NCBI GenBank assembly: GCA_963692995.1
Contig: OY843611.1
Coordinates: 2,418,001 to 2,482,000, forward strand
Reading direction: 5' to 3'
From: Bin87 sp963692995
GTDB taxonomy: Bacteria > Chloroflexota > Dehalococcoidia > Lucifugimonadales > UBA3495
Length of the DNA stretch: 64,000 bases
Shown here: piece after piece, positions 1 through 11,220 of the stretch
Position numbering within the stretch: the first letter of the stretch is position 1
Layout: each line of letters starts with the position of its first letter
Notes under the pieces: generated by a model
Database searches by the model: none
Seen by the model: the letters and a program-made list of their open reading frames with translations, nothing else
Told to the model about the DNA's origin: nothing
Made by a program: the position numbers and the translations under genes

Positions 1-664
1 GGGCCAGGCGGACTATTTCCTCCCGGGTCTCGTTCAGTCGCTCCGGCGTGATGCGATTGGGCATCCAGCCATCGCCCCACGCGACCACCCGCCGCGCCAC
101 ACTGGGCGCGGTGCCGCCGATGAGAACCGGCGGGTGCGGCTGCTGCACCGGTTTAGGCGAGGAGTAGATCGGCGGGAAATCGATATGCCGGCCGTGGAAC
201 TCGCCGGCTTCCTTAGTCCACAACTCTTTCATGGCGGCGATGGATTCGCGAGTGTAACTAATGCGCTGGGAGAACTCGACGCCGAACAGCTCCGTTTCTT
301 CCCTAAGCCAGCCGGTGCCGATGCCAAAGAGGAATCGTCCATTGCTGAAATAGTCGAGGGTGGCGATCTCTTTGGCCAGCAGAATGGGGTTGCGCTCCGG
401 CACCAGGCAGATGCCCGTGCCCAGCTTGAGCGTCGTGGTTACTGCCGACGCGCGGCCCAGCGCGACAAAGGGATCAACGCATTCGTAGTACATCTGCGGT
501 ATCACGCCGTCGGGCGAACCGGGCCACGGCGTCTTGGGGCCAGCCGGTATAGCCGGATGTTCCGGCGCCCACAGCGATTCGAAACCGTGCGCTTCGCAGG
601 CTTGGGCCAGCTCGGCGATGTCGATGGACGACTGGGTGACGAACATTGCGATACCGATATTCAT
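1..664 (-). CDS. LLM class F420-dependent oxidoreductase, partial (C-terminus beyond window)
   Basis: The reading frame starts with ATG at 664 and runs off the left edge, so only about 221 N-terminal residues are visible. It opens MNIGIAMFVTQSSIDIAELA, followed by an ESLWAPEH strand, an LGTGICLVPERNPILLAKE segment, and FGIGTGWLREE. These are the usual landmarks of the luciferase-like TIM-barrel family, in the subgroup named F420-dependent (TIGR03619-like). Family members use F420 or FMN to oxidise or reduce alcohols and other organics; the substrate here cannot be told. A second, unlike member lies at 11.7-12.6 kb. The call of family is secure; the cofactor is inferred. Confidence 0.85.
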   Translation of the reverse strand, partial: MNIGIAMFVTQSSIDIAELAQACEAHGFESLWAPEHPAIPAGPKTPWPGSPDGVIPQMYYECVDPFVALGRASAVTTTLKLGTGICLVPERNPILLAKEIATLDYFSNGRFLFGIGTGWLREETELFGVEFSQRISYTRESIAAMKELWTKEAGEFHGRHIDFPPIYSSPKPVQQPHPPVLIGGTAPSVARRVVAWGDGWMPNRITPERLNETREEIVRLA

Positions 665-720
665 TGCGTTGACCTCACGACTGGGAGCGGATCGGCGAGT
701 TGCTGCCGTCTGGACTATAA

Positions 721-750
721 CGTAGGGGCGAATGATTATTCGCGCCTACG
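721..750. repeat. Palindromic intergenic repeat (GTAGGGGCGAAT type)
   Basis: Two 13-base arms with one mismatch flank a four-base loop (cgtaggggcgaat / attcgcgcctacg). Related hairpins lie at 20269-20290 and 41467-41494. It sits downstream of the NIPSNAP gene and upstream of the luciferase-like gene, so it may also act as a transcript end, but there is no clear U-tract. Confidence 0.6.
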
Positions 751-772
751 CTGTTTGTCGGTTCCGCTGGCG

Positions 773-1390
773 TTATGCTTGCGGGGAGAAGCTGGCGGGA
801 ACCAGGACTTTGGTCTCTTGGTTGACCAGGAACTCGCGGGTGGGCGGCGGCCAGTGCGGGGTGGCGGACGCCTCGGTTCGGATACGGTCACGCGCGGCCA
901 GGTCCTCGTAGGGCCAGATGTGAACCCACTTGTTCAGCCCGCCAAATTCGCTATACAGGCCGGCGGCCAGTGGTGAGAACTTTTCCCGGTGCTCAATGGC
1001 GGCGGACCAGATGTCCAGAACCTTGGGCATGGCGCCATTCTGGTATTCGTAAATCCGCATTTCATAGACGTTGCCCAGTTTCTGGCCGCCGCCCATGGGC
1101 CGCATGAAAGGAGCCGGGTGGTAGATCTCGGATTCCATGTGGAGGATAGTACCCTGGCTGTCCGGAGGCCAGTTGGGGTCTTTGCCGGCGACGGCGCGGA
1201 TCTCCTCGCGTTCGTCCAGGCTCTCGTAAGGCCAGATATGAATGACCTGATTCAGCGGGCCGATTTCGGTGTGGAAGAAGGCGGCCAGCTTGGAATACTT
1301 CTCCCGGTGGGGCAGCGCTTTCTCGAAGGCTCCCTCAAAAATCGGTACGCCTCCGGGCTTGAGGTCGTAAGTGCGGACTTCGTAAATCAT
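773..1390 (-). CDS. NIPSNAP family protein with two tandem NIPSNAP domains
   Basis: 205 residues made of two related halves, about 1-95 and 107-200. Each has the NIPSNAP pattern: an opening Y-E-V/M-R-x-Y strand (MIYEVRTYDLKPG; NVYEMRIYEYQNG), then HIWPYESLDEREEIRA and VHIWPYEDLAARDRIRT, and a W-P-P turn. NIPSNAP proteins are small dimeric alpha/beta-barrel (ferredoxin-like) proteins; a tandem copy would make one barrel within a single chain. In bacteria they often lie next to F420/flavin enzymes, as here. No catalytic role is established. The start is ATG at 1390. Confidence 0.85.
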   Translation of the reverse strand: MIYEVRTYDLKPGGVPIFEGAFEKALPHREKYSKLAAFFHTEIGPLNQVIHIWPYESLDEREEIRAVAGKDPNWPPDSQGTILHMESEIYHPAPFMRPMGGGQKLGNVYEMRIYEYQNGAMPKVLDIWSAAIEHREKFSPLAAGLYSEFGGLNKWVHIWPYEDLAARDRIRTEASATPHWPPPTREFLVNQETKVLVPASFSPQA

Positions 1391-1504
1391 TGAATGTACC
1401 TCCCGGTATGCGGGGCTGTGCGGGCATCCGTTTGCCCATCAGGGGCAATCTATCCGCCGGCGGGAGTCTAGCAGATGGACCTAAACTGCGGCAACCGGAG
1501 CCGG

Positions 1505-1930
1505 TCACGGCGCCAGTATCGTGAATGGATAGACGGGTATGTTACGCAACGTCCAGAACAGGATTATGCCGGCCAGCAGTCCCCAGGCCAGCTGATGCGG
1601 AAGAGTGTTGAAATCGGGCAGCAGAACTTTGCCAAAGGCCCGGGCTACCCCGTCAATTCCGGCGACGCTGAGGAAGGGCAGCATTAAGACGGCCAGGGGG
1701 TTGTAGCCCAGCGCGCTGCCCACATCGCCGTGCAGCAGCCGGTGCAGCGCGCGTAACGTACCGCATCCGGGACAGTAGCAGCCCGTGAGGAGCAGAAACG
1801 GGCAGGCTGGATAGTTGCCCGCAACCCGGGGGTCAACGAAGTACAGGGACCCGGCTGCGGCGGCCGCCAACAGGGTCAGCGACGGCCAGACCAGACGCGG
1901 CAAAAAGAACCGGGGCAAGCGCCGCTCCAT
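1505..1930 (-). CDS. DUF2752 membrane protein
   Basis: 141 residues with about three hydrophobic segments (roughly 10-32, 67-90 and 112-130). The DUF2752 signature is clear: CPFLLLTGCYCPGCGTLRAL followed by LLHGDVGSALGYNPLAVL, with the CPGCG cysteines and the N-P-L motif. DUF2752 proteins are small membrane proteins of unknown function. The gene follows a CD225-like gene by 33 bases on the same strand, a common pairing in bacteria. The start is the ATG at 1930. Confidence 0.9.
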   Translation of the reverse strand: MERRLPRFFLPRLVWPSLTLLAAAAAGSLYFVDPRVAGNYPACPFLLLTGCYCPGCGTLRALHRLLHGDVGSALGYNPLAVLMLPFLSVAGIDGVARAFGKVLLPDFNTLPHQLAWGLLAGIILFWTLRNIPVYPFTILAP

Positions 1931-1963
1931 TTCGTATCAGCCGGTATCAGCTCCCGCCCCCGT

Positions 1964-2239
1964 TCAGAAGTCACCGTCAAGGAAGGGAAGAGCTGCGATA
2001 CCCAGCAAGACGAAGAAGAGAATGTAGATGGCGATTATCACCAAACCAAGCGCCATGGAAATCCAATTCAAGATACGCGCGGTCCGGGCCGCCGAGGCAG
2101 CGCCGACGTAATCTCCCGCGCCTTCGCGGGACATGCCAATTGCCGCGAATATGATGGCGACAATCCCCAGCGGCGGACAGCAACATAGGGTGGTCAGGAT
2201 AGCCAGCACCAGGTTAAGCGTATGGTTGGGGCGGGACAT
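1964..2239 (-). CDS. CD225/dispanin-like small membrane protein
   Basis: 91 residues from the ATG at 2239, which has GGAG six bases upstream; longer in-frame starts at 2251 (ATG) and 2260 (TTG) lack a good site. Two hydrophobic segments frame a dispanin-like loop: ILTTLCCCPPLGIVAIIFAA with the double-cysteine/proline turn, then GDYVGAASAARTARILNW. This matches bacterial CD225 proteins, which sit in the membrane and have no known reaction. It is probably co-transcribed with the DUF2752 gene. Confidence 0.8.
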   Translation of the reverse strand: MSRPNHTLNLVLAILTTLCCCPPLGIVAIIFAAIGMSREGAGDYVGAASAARTARILNWISMALGLVIIAIYILFFVLLGIAALPFLDGDF

Positions 2240-2383
2240 GCGCGACTCCATCAAGGCCAATTCGCGTCGGATAGCCTAGCACATCGCGGTGATGTAATCA
2301 GCGCGACGGAGATACTGAACTGAAAGGGAGTTTCGCTGCGATGGGCGCAACGGAAATGGTGGCGAAGTGGTCAATGAGTTCGA

Positions 2384-3772
2384 CTAGTCGTCGTCCAACT
2401 CGGGCATTAGCACGAACTCGGGGTAAGACTCCATACCCAGTTCGGCGGCGTCCTGACCGATTCGTTCGATGGCCTCGGAGACCCGGACCCCCATGGTCTT
2501 CTCTATAGCGAACCAGACGACCCACGACAAACCGAAGACGAATGCGCCGATGGACAAGATGCCGATGATCTGGGTGACCAGGTTGCCGCCGGCGGCGATA
2601 CACACCGCGATAGTGCCCCAAACCCCGGCGAATAGATGAACCGGCACCGCGCCAACCACGTCGTCAACCTTGACGATCTCCAGCAGTTTAATCCCGCCGG
2701 TACAGATTGCGCCGCCGATGATGCCGATTATGACTGCCCAGAAGTGCGGTACGATGTCGGGGCCGGCCGTTATGGAAACCAAACCGGCCAACCCCCCGTT
2801 AAGGCCCACCAACAGGTCGATACGCCTAAACACCAGGCGGGACAGGGCAATGGCGGTGATGACGCCGGCCGCTGCTGCCAGATTGGTGTTCACCAGCACA
2901 ATGCTCATCCCCACCGCGTTGCCGGCCGAGCCCAGGGCCAATTGGGACCCTCCGTTGAAACCGAACCAGCCGAACCACAGGACGAATACGCCCAAGGTCA
3001 CCAGCACGACGTTGGATGGCGGAGTAGCGCGCACGCCGCCGTCCTGACGGAACTTGCCCAAGCGGGGGCCAACCACGAGCGCTCCGGCCAGGGCGGCCCA
3101 GCCGCCGGTGCTGTGGACGATGGTGGAGCCGGCGAAGTCCTGAAAACCCATTTCCGCGAGCCAGCCGCCGCCCCAGGTCCAGGCTCCGATGACGGGGTAG
3201 ATGAACGCCGTCAGCAGCAGCGTGAAGAGGAAGAATGACCACATATGGACGCGCTCAGCCAACGTGCCGGACACGATTGACGCAGTGGTGGCAACGAAGA
3301 CCATTTGGAAGAACCAGTTGGACATCACCGAATAACCGTTGCTTATGACCCCCGCCACGGCGGAATCATCTCCGCCGATCAGGGCGATCTCGTCGGCGGA
3401 TGGGCCGTAGAGCGGCCAGATGACCGTGCCGATGACCGACTGGACGTTGTTGTACATCAGGTTGTACCCGATGAAGTAGAAGGCCAAACCGGCGATGGAG
3501 TAGAGGCCGATGTTCTTCAGGCAGATCATGGCGGCATTCTTGGTCCGCACAGAACCGGCCTCCAGCATGGTGAACCCGGCGCACATCCACATAACCAGCG
3601 CGCCCCAGACGAGAAAGGCGAATGTATTGAGTATGAATTGCGTTTCGTCGCCGACGCCGGCAGCGTGGGCGGCGTGAGGCCAGACGACGAAGGCCAGCGC
3701 CGGCAAGATCAAGGCCGCCGCAATGACGCTAAGTCGATAACGCGAGGTGGGCAGACCCAGCAGCGTTTGCAT
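2384..3772 (-). CDS. amt: Ammonium transporter (Amt family)
   Basis: 462 residues from ATG at 3772, chosen because GGAG lies seven bases upstream; a longer ORF begins at 3820 without one. An N-terminal signal-like hydrophobic segment ending near AHAAG is followed by about eleven membrane spans. Family marks include FLVWGALVMWMCAGFTMLEA, DFAGSTIVHSTGGWAALAGA, VLWFGWFGFNGGSQL and HLFAGVWGTIAVCIAAGG. Amt proteins conduct ammonium across the cytoplasmic membrane. No glnK/PII gene is adjacent, so the usual regulatory partner must be elsewhere. The acidic tail (PELDDD) differs from classical Amt tails. Confidence 0.95.
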   Translation of the reverse strand: MQTLLGLPTSRYRLSVIAAALILPALAFVVWPHAAHAAGVGDETQFILNTFAFLVWGALVMWMCAGFTMLEAGSVRTKNAAMICLKNIGLYSIAGLAFYFIGYNLMYNNVQSVIGTVIWPLYGPSADEIALIGGDDSAVAGVISNGYSVMSNWFFQMVFVATTASIVSGTLAERVHMWSFFLFTLLLTAFIYPVIGAWTWGGGWLAEMGFQDFAGSTIVHSTGGWAALAGALVVGPRLGKFRQDGGVRATPPSNVVLVTLGVFVLWFGWFGFNGGSQLALGSAGNAVGMSIVLVNTNLAAAAGVITAIALSRLVFRRIDLLVGLNGGLAGLVSITAGPDIVPHFWAVIIGIIGGAICTGGIKLLEIVKVDDVVGAVPVHLFAGVWGTIAVCIAAGGNLVTQIIGILSIGAFVFGLSWVVWFAIEKTMGVRVSEAIERIGQDAAELGMESYPEFVLMPELDDD

Positions 3773-3950
3773 TTTAAATCTCCGGCCGCGCAATTCGTGT
3801 CCCCAATCGCTCCAAAGCATATTGCTCTGCGCTGGTCACCTGGTGAAGCGCCGGCCGGCGCTTCGGCCATCACGCAAGGTACGCCAACCGCTCTTGGACG
3901 AGCGGGAGAGTCTGCGTGCGATCCCTTCCCTTACGCTCGGGGAACCGGTT

Positions 3951-4388
3951 TTACGGTTCCAGCCGGATGGCATCTCCGACCTCGATGTCTCCGCCCTGGA
4001 GGACCACGGTCAAGATGCCGCGCTTGCCGAAGATTTCTTCGCGCAAACCGGGGATCAGAGCGTCCATCTTCTGGCACGGCTCGCAGTCGCCGGTAACTTC
4101 CAGGGTAACCTGGTTATCCGGGTCGCCGATGAAAAAGACGTGGCCTTGGCGAGCCTCCGACAGATCCATCCCGGTCACCGTGATGTTTTCTTTTATCCGG
4201 CCGGGTTCAAGCCCGTAATGATCCAACGTCTCTTTGTCCATAACCAGGACTTGCCGGAGGTTGCGCGGGTTGCGGCTGCGGTCGCCTTCCAGCCCTTCGG
4301 CGGAGACGGCGCGGGCCGCTTCCACCGGGTCGGACGGAGCGCCCTTGACGCGGGCAATGTGCAGATTGACTATCGTACCGGATTGCAT
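3951..4388 (-). CDS. MOSC domain protein
   Basis: 145 residues from ATG at 4388, which has AGGAG seven bases upstream; the ORF extends 30 codons further without a site. Features of the MOSC fold (sulfur-carrier domain of molybdenum cofactor sulfurases) are EGDRSRNPRNLRQVLVMDKE, the G-R-I-K-E-N-I-T strand, and a conserved cysteine in TGDCEPCQKMDAL followed by GKRGILTVVLQGG. Stand-alone MOSC proteins are thought to handle sulfur or N-hydroxylated compounds with molybdenum cofactor. A molybdopterin-fold protein lies at 54.6 kb but is not linked. Confidence 0.85.
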   Translation of the reverse strand: MQSGTIVNLHIARVKGAPSDPVEAARAVSAEGLEGDRSRNPRNLRQVLVMDKETLDHYGLEPGRIKENITVTGMDLSEARQGHVFFIGDPDNQVTLEVTGDCEPCQKMDALIPGLREEIFGKRGILTVVLQGGDIEVGDAIRLEP

Positions 4389-4872
4389 GGTGTGGCTCCT
4401 GGTGGCGGGGCCAACCCGGCCCCGGAAGATGTCTGCATAGAATAGCGAGATTTTAGGGTATGGCCGGGAAGTTGGCAAACCGAACTGGGGCAGAGTTTTT
4501 CGCTAATGCCTGTCTAAAAACTGGATAGCACACCGTCGTTCCTGCTTTCGCAGGAACCCGGAAAATCACTGCCCAATGTTGATTTTCTCCCTCACCCCAG
4601 CCTCTCCCATCAAGGGAGAAGGGGACTTTAGGCATTTCGCAGTTTTCTGGGAGAGGTAAGGAAATTGCGAACCTCCCAAAGTCTCCTCACACCAGGCCGT
4701 GTTTGCAAACTCCGTCATTCCCGCCCCATCGCCGTCATTCCCGCTCCGCTTCCGTCATCGTTGAGAGCCGTCGAGGTTTTTGCCGTTAACTGCCGGGTTG
4801 GATAGAATGAGCGGCAATCTACGCTCCGGCGTACCGATGCCGCAGATGCCGGGGTTTTGTGAGGCTATCGCT
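4389..4872. other. Gene-free spacer with dispersed repeats
   Basis: This 484-base spacer lies between the divergent MOSC and enoyl-CoA hydratase genes. I see no convincing gene. It holds a hairpin repeat at about 4528-4570 (ttcctgctttcgcaggaa and flanks), a CTCCCTCACCCC...AAGGGAGAAGGGGACTTT repeat at 4587-4629, a GGGAGAGG...CTCCCAAAGTC motif at about 4650-4685 that recurs near 47047, and degenerate GTCATTCCCGC units at 4712-4760. Confidence 0.7.
4528..4575. repeat. Dispersed hairpin repeat (CGTCGTTCCTGC...GGAACCCGGAAAATCAC)
   Basis: A perfect hairpin ttcctgc-tttc-gcaggaa is followed by acccggaaaatcac. Related copies, with the same tail, lie at about 41346-41382 and 51433-51470, so this is a dispersed family. 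Confidence 0.7.
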
Positions 4873-5724
4873 ATGGCTTACGAGTTTATCAAGACTGAGG
4901 TGGTGGACGGGGTGCTGGTAATGACCATGCACGACCCGCCGACCCGCAACGCGTTGGGGCCGGACATGGCCGCGGAGATGTTCGAGCGGTTGGACGAGTT
5001 TGAGAACAACCCGGCAGAGCGGGTGCTGCTGCTAACCGGCACCGAACCGTCCTTCTGCTCCGGAGCCAATGTGCGCGGGTTCCGCCAGCGCATTGACCAA
5101 CGGGAGCGCGAAACGGAACCGGAACCGCTGACCTGGGGCAAAATGGAGTACATGAAGGGTCGGCAGCCCAGTAGCGAAAGCGGCCCCCGGGTGAACTTCG
5201 TGCCCCTGCGCATCCACGATCTGCAAAAGCCGTCCATCGCCGTGGTCAACGGCCCGGCCGCCGGAGTGGGCTGCGGATTGGCCCTGTCCTGCGACATCCG
5301 TGTGGTGGGGGACAGCGGGCGTCTGTCCGAGCGGTTCGTGCTGAACGGACTGATTCCGGGGGACGGCAGCTGCTGGCAGTTGCCCAAGCTGATCGGCACG
5401 AGCAACACGCTGCTGTTGCAGTACACCGGCGACTGGATGGGCGGCGCGGACGCGGTGCGCATCGGCCTGGCCAGCCAGTGTTTCCCCGACGACCAGCTGA
5501 TGGAAGGCGCCATGGCGCTGGCGACCCGCATCGCCGGGGGGCCGACGGTGGCCCACTCGCTGACCAAATACCTGGTGCAGGAGAGCATGGATCTGTCCTT
5601 CCGTGAAGCGCTGGAACTAGCGTCGGCAGCCCAGGAACACGTGCGCCGCACCGAGGACCACAAAATCGCGGTGCAGTGGTTTCTGGACAAGAACCGGGGA
5701 ATGCCGCCCTTCGTGGGGAGATAA
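4873..5724 (+). CDS. Enoyl-CoA hydratase/isomerase family protein
   Basis: 283 residues from ATG at 4873 (GAGG eight bases upstream); the frame is open earlier but without a site. The crotonase fold is shown by LLLTGTEPSFCSGANVRGF (first oxyanion-hole segment) and PSIAVVNGPAAGVGCGLALS (second), then LIPGDGSCWQLPKLIG. Crotonases act on acyl-CoA substrates: hydration, isomerisation or cleavage. An insertion at about residues 78-115 (DQRERETEPEP...) is longer than usual. It stands alone upstream of the rRNA promoter; a second crotonase is at 18.5-19.3 kb. The exact substrate is unknown. Confidence 0.9.
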   Translation: MAYEFIKTEVVDGVLVMTMHDPPTRNALGPDMAAEMFERLDEFENNPAERVLLLTGTEPSFCSGANVRGFRQRIDQRERETEPEPLTWGKMEYMKGRQPSSESGPRVNFVPLRIHDLQKPSIAVVNGPAAGVGCGLALSCDIRVVGDSGRLSERFVLNGLIPGDGSCWQLPKLIGTSNTLLLQYTGDWMGGADAVRIGLASQCFPDDQLMEGAMALATRIAGGPTVAHSLTKYLVQESMDLSFREALELASAAQEHVRRTEDHKIAVQWFLDKNRGMPPFVGR

Positions 5725-5787
5725 AGGGAGCTAAATGAGATTTCTCGCGGACCGGCCGGATCAGGAGAAAAAGCCGGTCAACGGCCC

Positions 5788-5816
5788 TTGACAGCAGGGA
5801 ATGACGCCCCTATACT
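5788..5816 (+). promoter_or_regulatory. Consensus sigma-70 promoter for the 23S rRNA gene
   Basis: TTGACA at 5788-5793 and TATACT at 5811-5816 are spaced by exactly 17 bases. It lies 154 bases before the mature 23S 5' end with no gene between, so it most likely drives the 23S gene. Confidence 0.8.
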
Positions 5817-5910
5817 CTCTTTTCACCAACTGACCTCAAAACCGTGTCTGGGATGCGGCAAGCCACCGGCGGAAACGCTGTCGAGGCGGGAAGGTTGGAC
5901 AGCTTAAAAA

Positions 5911-5969
5911 CTGAATAGGAAATTTGAACTGTAAGAACCGAGTCTAAGGAATTTGAGATTCTTAGCGTG

Positions 5970-5977
<8 letters not shown>
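5911..5977 (+). other. 5' arm of the pre-23S processing stem
   Basis: Three blocks here pair with blocks after the gene: 5911-5931 with 9092-9113 (near-perfect), gaaccgag at 5936-5943 with ctcggttc at 9054-9061, and 17 perfect base pairs between 5961-5977 and 9018-9034. Such stems are typical RNase III substrates around rRNA. Confidence 0.8.
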
Positions 5978-9017
<3,040 letters not shown>

Positions 9018-9026
<9 letters not shown>

Positions 9027-9113
9027 ACGCTAAGAGTTTCTAATATCTCTTGGCTCGGTTCTAATCGACCCATCAATCATCAATCGAAAACCAGTTTCAA
9101 ATTTCCTGTTCAG
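9018..9113 (+). other. 3' arm of the pre-23S processing stem
   Basis: Contains the complements of 5961-5977 (at 9018-9034), 5936-5943 (at 9054-9061) and 5911-5931 (at 9092-9113). No 5S rRNA fits in the 112 bases before the tRNA. A small hairpin, ggcgc-taaag-gcgcc, follows at about 9120-9134. Confidence 0.75.
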
Positions 9114-9138
9114 TTACCAGGCGCTAAAGGCGCCGCGT

Positions 9139-9213
9139 CGCGGGGTGGAGCAGTGGCAGCTCGTCGGGCTCATAACCCGAAGGTCGTTGGTTCGAGTCCA
9201 ACCCCCGCTACCA
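9139..9213 (+). tRNA. Initiator tRNA-fMet (anticodon CAT)
   Basis: A 75-base cloverleaf with anticodon CAT at 9171-9173 in the stem TCGGG-CTCATAA-CCCGA. Three consecutive G-C pairs border the anticodon loop, the mark of initiators. The acceptor stem begins with C and does not pair at position 1-72 (C against T), another initiator trait, though most bacteria have A at 72. A T-arm GTTGG-TTCGAGT-CCAAC and an encoded CCA end are present. It lies 112 bases after the 23S gene and is probably on the same transcript. Confidence 0.95.
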
Positions 9214-9228
9214 ATTATAGAAAGCTTG

Positions 9229-9255
9229 GGCCCCGGTAAATGCCGGGGCCTTCCT
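9229..9255 (+). terminator. Terminator after 23S-tRNA unit
   Basis: An eight-base-pair stem ggccccgg/ccggggcc (9229-9236 and 9243-9250) with a six-base loop, followed by ttcct. The U-tract is weak, but the position just after the tRNA supports a terminator. Confidence 0.6.
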
Positions 9256-9313
9256 CATTTGGCCCGCAAACGGTCACGGTGATAAGGTTTCTGAGGCGGA
9301 AGTTAACCAAAGC

Positions 9314-9955
9314 TTAAACCCGGTCAAAAATCCACCGCGCCACGTCAAAAGTGAAACCCGAGAGAATGTCCTCGCCGGACAGCGTAGCCGGATCTTCCAG
9401 CAGTTCCGGCTCGGGCTGGCCGGCCCGGTACAGATAGACGCGGCGGTTGGCCGGATCAATGAGCCAGCCAAGCAGTGCGCCGTTCTGGATATAGAGGCGC
9501 ATCTTTTCATAGAGCGGGGCCAAGTTGTCGGAGCCCGAGCGGATTTCGACGACGAAATCCGGGCAAACCGGAATTGGCTTCCCCGGAACGGGCGGATGCT
9601 CGGCCAATCTCTCCGGCGAGACCCACGCGGCATCAGGCACCAGGACGCCACCGGTGACGGGCATACAGTAAAAGGCGTTTGAGCCGGTGGCCATTCCGCC
9701 AAAATCCCGCCTCCAAACATTTAACTCGGTGGCGGTTTCGTTTTCGTGTAGCCCTCCAGGATGATTTACCGGCGGCATCGCAATTATCTCTCCCTCCGGG
9801 CTGAGCTCATACTGCCAAACGCTTTGGCTATTCCGGCTGCAAAACTTGGCGAACAGCTTTTCCAGTTCAGCTCCTGTTGCCAGGATGCCCAAATCGCGCA
9901 GATCAACGACCAGAGCGTCATCGGGAGCAATGTTGATTTTCGCGGCGGTGGACAT
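9314..9955 (-). CDS. Uma2 family (DUF820) PD-(D/E)XK nuclease-fold protein
   Basis: 213 residues; ATG at 9955 has GAGGAG eight bases upstream. The Uma2 core is visible: LVPDAAWVSPERL with the catalytic aspartate, PDFVVEIRSGSD with the E-x-R/S strand in place of the common E-x-(K/S), then an LLGWLIDPANRRVYLY strand near the end. Uma2 proteins are expanded in cyanobacteria and in some Chloroflexota and sponge symbionts; a nuclease function is predicted from fold only. It lies alone between the rRNA unit and the catabolic island. Confidence 0.85.
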   Translation of the reverse strand: MSTAAKINIAPDDALVVDLRDLGILATGAELEKLFAKFCSRNSQSVWQYELSPEGEIIAMPPVNHPGGLHENETATELNVWRRDFGGMATGSNAFYCMPVTGGVLVPDAAWVSPERLAEHPPVPGKPIPVCPDFVVEIRSGSDNLAPLYEKMRLYIQNGALLGWLIDPANRRVYLYRAGQPEPELLEDPATLSGEDILSGFTFDVARWIFDRV

Positions 9956-9981
9956 GGTTCGTACTCCTCTTCCGGCAACCC

Positions 9982-11217
9982 TCAGATGACGCCCTTCCCA
10001 GCCAGTTCATGGAGAGTCTCCGGCGCTATTCCCAGCAGGTCGCCATAGACCAACTCGTTGTCGTACCCCACGGGGACTGAACCGCGCCAGATCTTGCCCG
10101 GCGTTTTAGAAAGCCGGGGGACTATGCCTACCCCTTTCACCAGCCTTCCGAGTTGTTGGTCCTCCCATTCAGCGGGAACTCCCCGGGCACGGTAATGTGA
10201 GTTCTCGGCCATTTCCCGGGCGTTCATGATCCGGCTACAGCCGACCTGCGCCTCGTTGAAAATCCGGACCACATCGTCCACCGTGCGATCTTCCACCCAG
10301 CCGCGCAGAATGGCGTCGAACTCGATGCCTTCGGGGGAGTTTATCTCGCGTCGGGCCTGGATCCATTTCTCGTCATATGGGTCCAGTTCCAGCACACGAC
10401 AGACCCTGGCGTACACCGCCGGCCCCACGGCGGCGATGACCACCCAGCCGTCGCTGGCCTGAAACGTGTCCCAGGGTTGCGCGTTGCCCGCCTTGTTGCC
10501 GGCCCTCTCACGTACCAGCCCCAGCTCGTGGTAGGCCACCATGGTGCCGGACAGGATGCGGTGCACCGCCTCGAATTGGGCCAGGTCGATAACCTGCCCT
10601 TCTCCAGTCCGCTGGGCGTGGATATATGCCGCGAGTGACGACCACAAGCAGAACAGGGCGGTAATGTAATCCGCCGTCCAGGGCACCGCCCGCGTCGGCG
10701 GATCCGGCTCGGGGTTGCCCATGAGATTCATCATCCCGCCGAAAGCCTGGGCCGTGAAGTCGTAGGAAGCCCGGCCCACATATTCCGGGTCGCCATCCTG
10801 CCCGTATCCGGAGATATGGCAGATGACTATGCTGGGGTTGACGGCCAGCACGGTGGCGTCGTCCAACCCCCACTTGTCGTAGGTTCGGGCCTTGGAACTC
10901 TCCATCCAGATGTCGGCCCGTTCTACCAACTTGAGGAAGATACCGCCACCTTCGGTCGTGCTGAAATCCAGGGTGGTGTTGTACATGTTCCGGTGATCTT
11001 GGATCCAGGAACTGGCTACCAGATCACCGCTGGGAGTTTCGATAGGAAACTCCGCCACCCGCCAGTCCTCGCCGTTGCCGGGGCGCTCAATATGGATCAC
11101 CTCGGCGCCCATCTCCGCCGCCATTTCCGCCGCAAAGGGCTCCGCGACGATGGTGCCCGTGGAAAGTATGCGAACTCCCTGCAACGGACCGAATTGTTCG
11201 GTCAATAACGTGACCAC
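9982..11217 (-). CDS. CaiB/BaiF family III CoA transferase
   Basis: 411 residues beginning with GTG at 11217, three bases after the stop of the upstream monooxygenase gene, so translation is probably coupled. The N-terminus GPLQGVRILSTGTIVAEPFAAEMAAEMGAEVIHIERPGNG-like arrangement and NPSIVICHISGYGQDGDPEYVGRASYDFTAQAFGG-like block are family marks, with the catalytic aspartate position in YDFT. Class III transferases move CoA between organic acids without a ping-pong enzyme-CoA donor pool. Acceptor and donor are unknown. A paralogue is at 13686-14912. Confidence 0.9.
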   Translation of the reverse strand: MVTLLTEQFGPLQGVRILSTGTIVAEPFAAEMAAEMGAEVIHIERPGNGEDWRVAEFPIETPSGDLVASSWIQDHRNMYNTTLDFSTTEGGGIFLKLVERADIWMESSKARTYDKWGLDDATVLAVNPSIVICHISGYGQDGDPEYVGRASYDFTAQAFGGMMNLMGNPEPDPPTRAVPWTADYITALFCLWSSLAAYIHAQRTGEGQVIDLAQFEAVHRILSGTMVAYHELGLVRERAGNKAGNAQPWDTFQASDGWVVIAAVGPAVYARVCRVLELDPYDEKWIQARREINSPEGIEFDAILRGWVEDRTVDDVVRIFNEAQVGCSRIMNAREMAENSHYRARGVPAEWEDQQLGRLVKGVGIVPRLSKTPGKIWRGSVPVGYDNELVYGDLLGIAPETLHELAGKGVI

Positions 11218-11220
11218 GCC

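Noticed and set aside
134..976. Plus-strand frame of 280 residues near the left edge
   Set aside because: It is antisense to the luciferase-like and NIPSNAP genes, both of which show clear family motifs.
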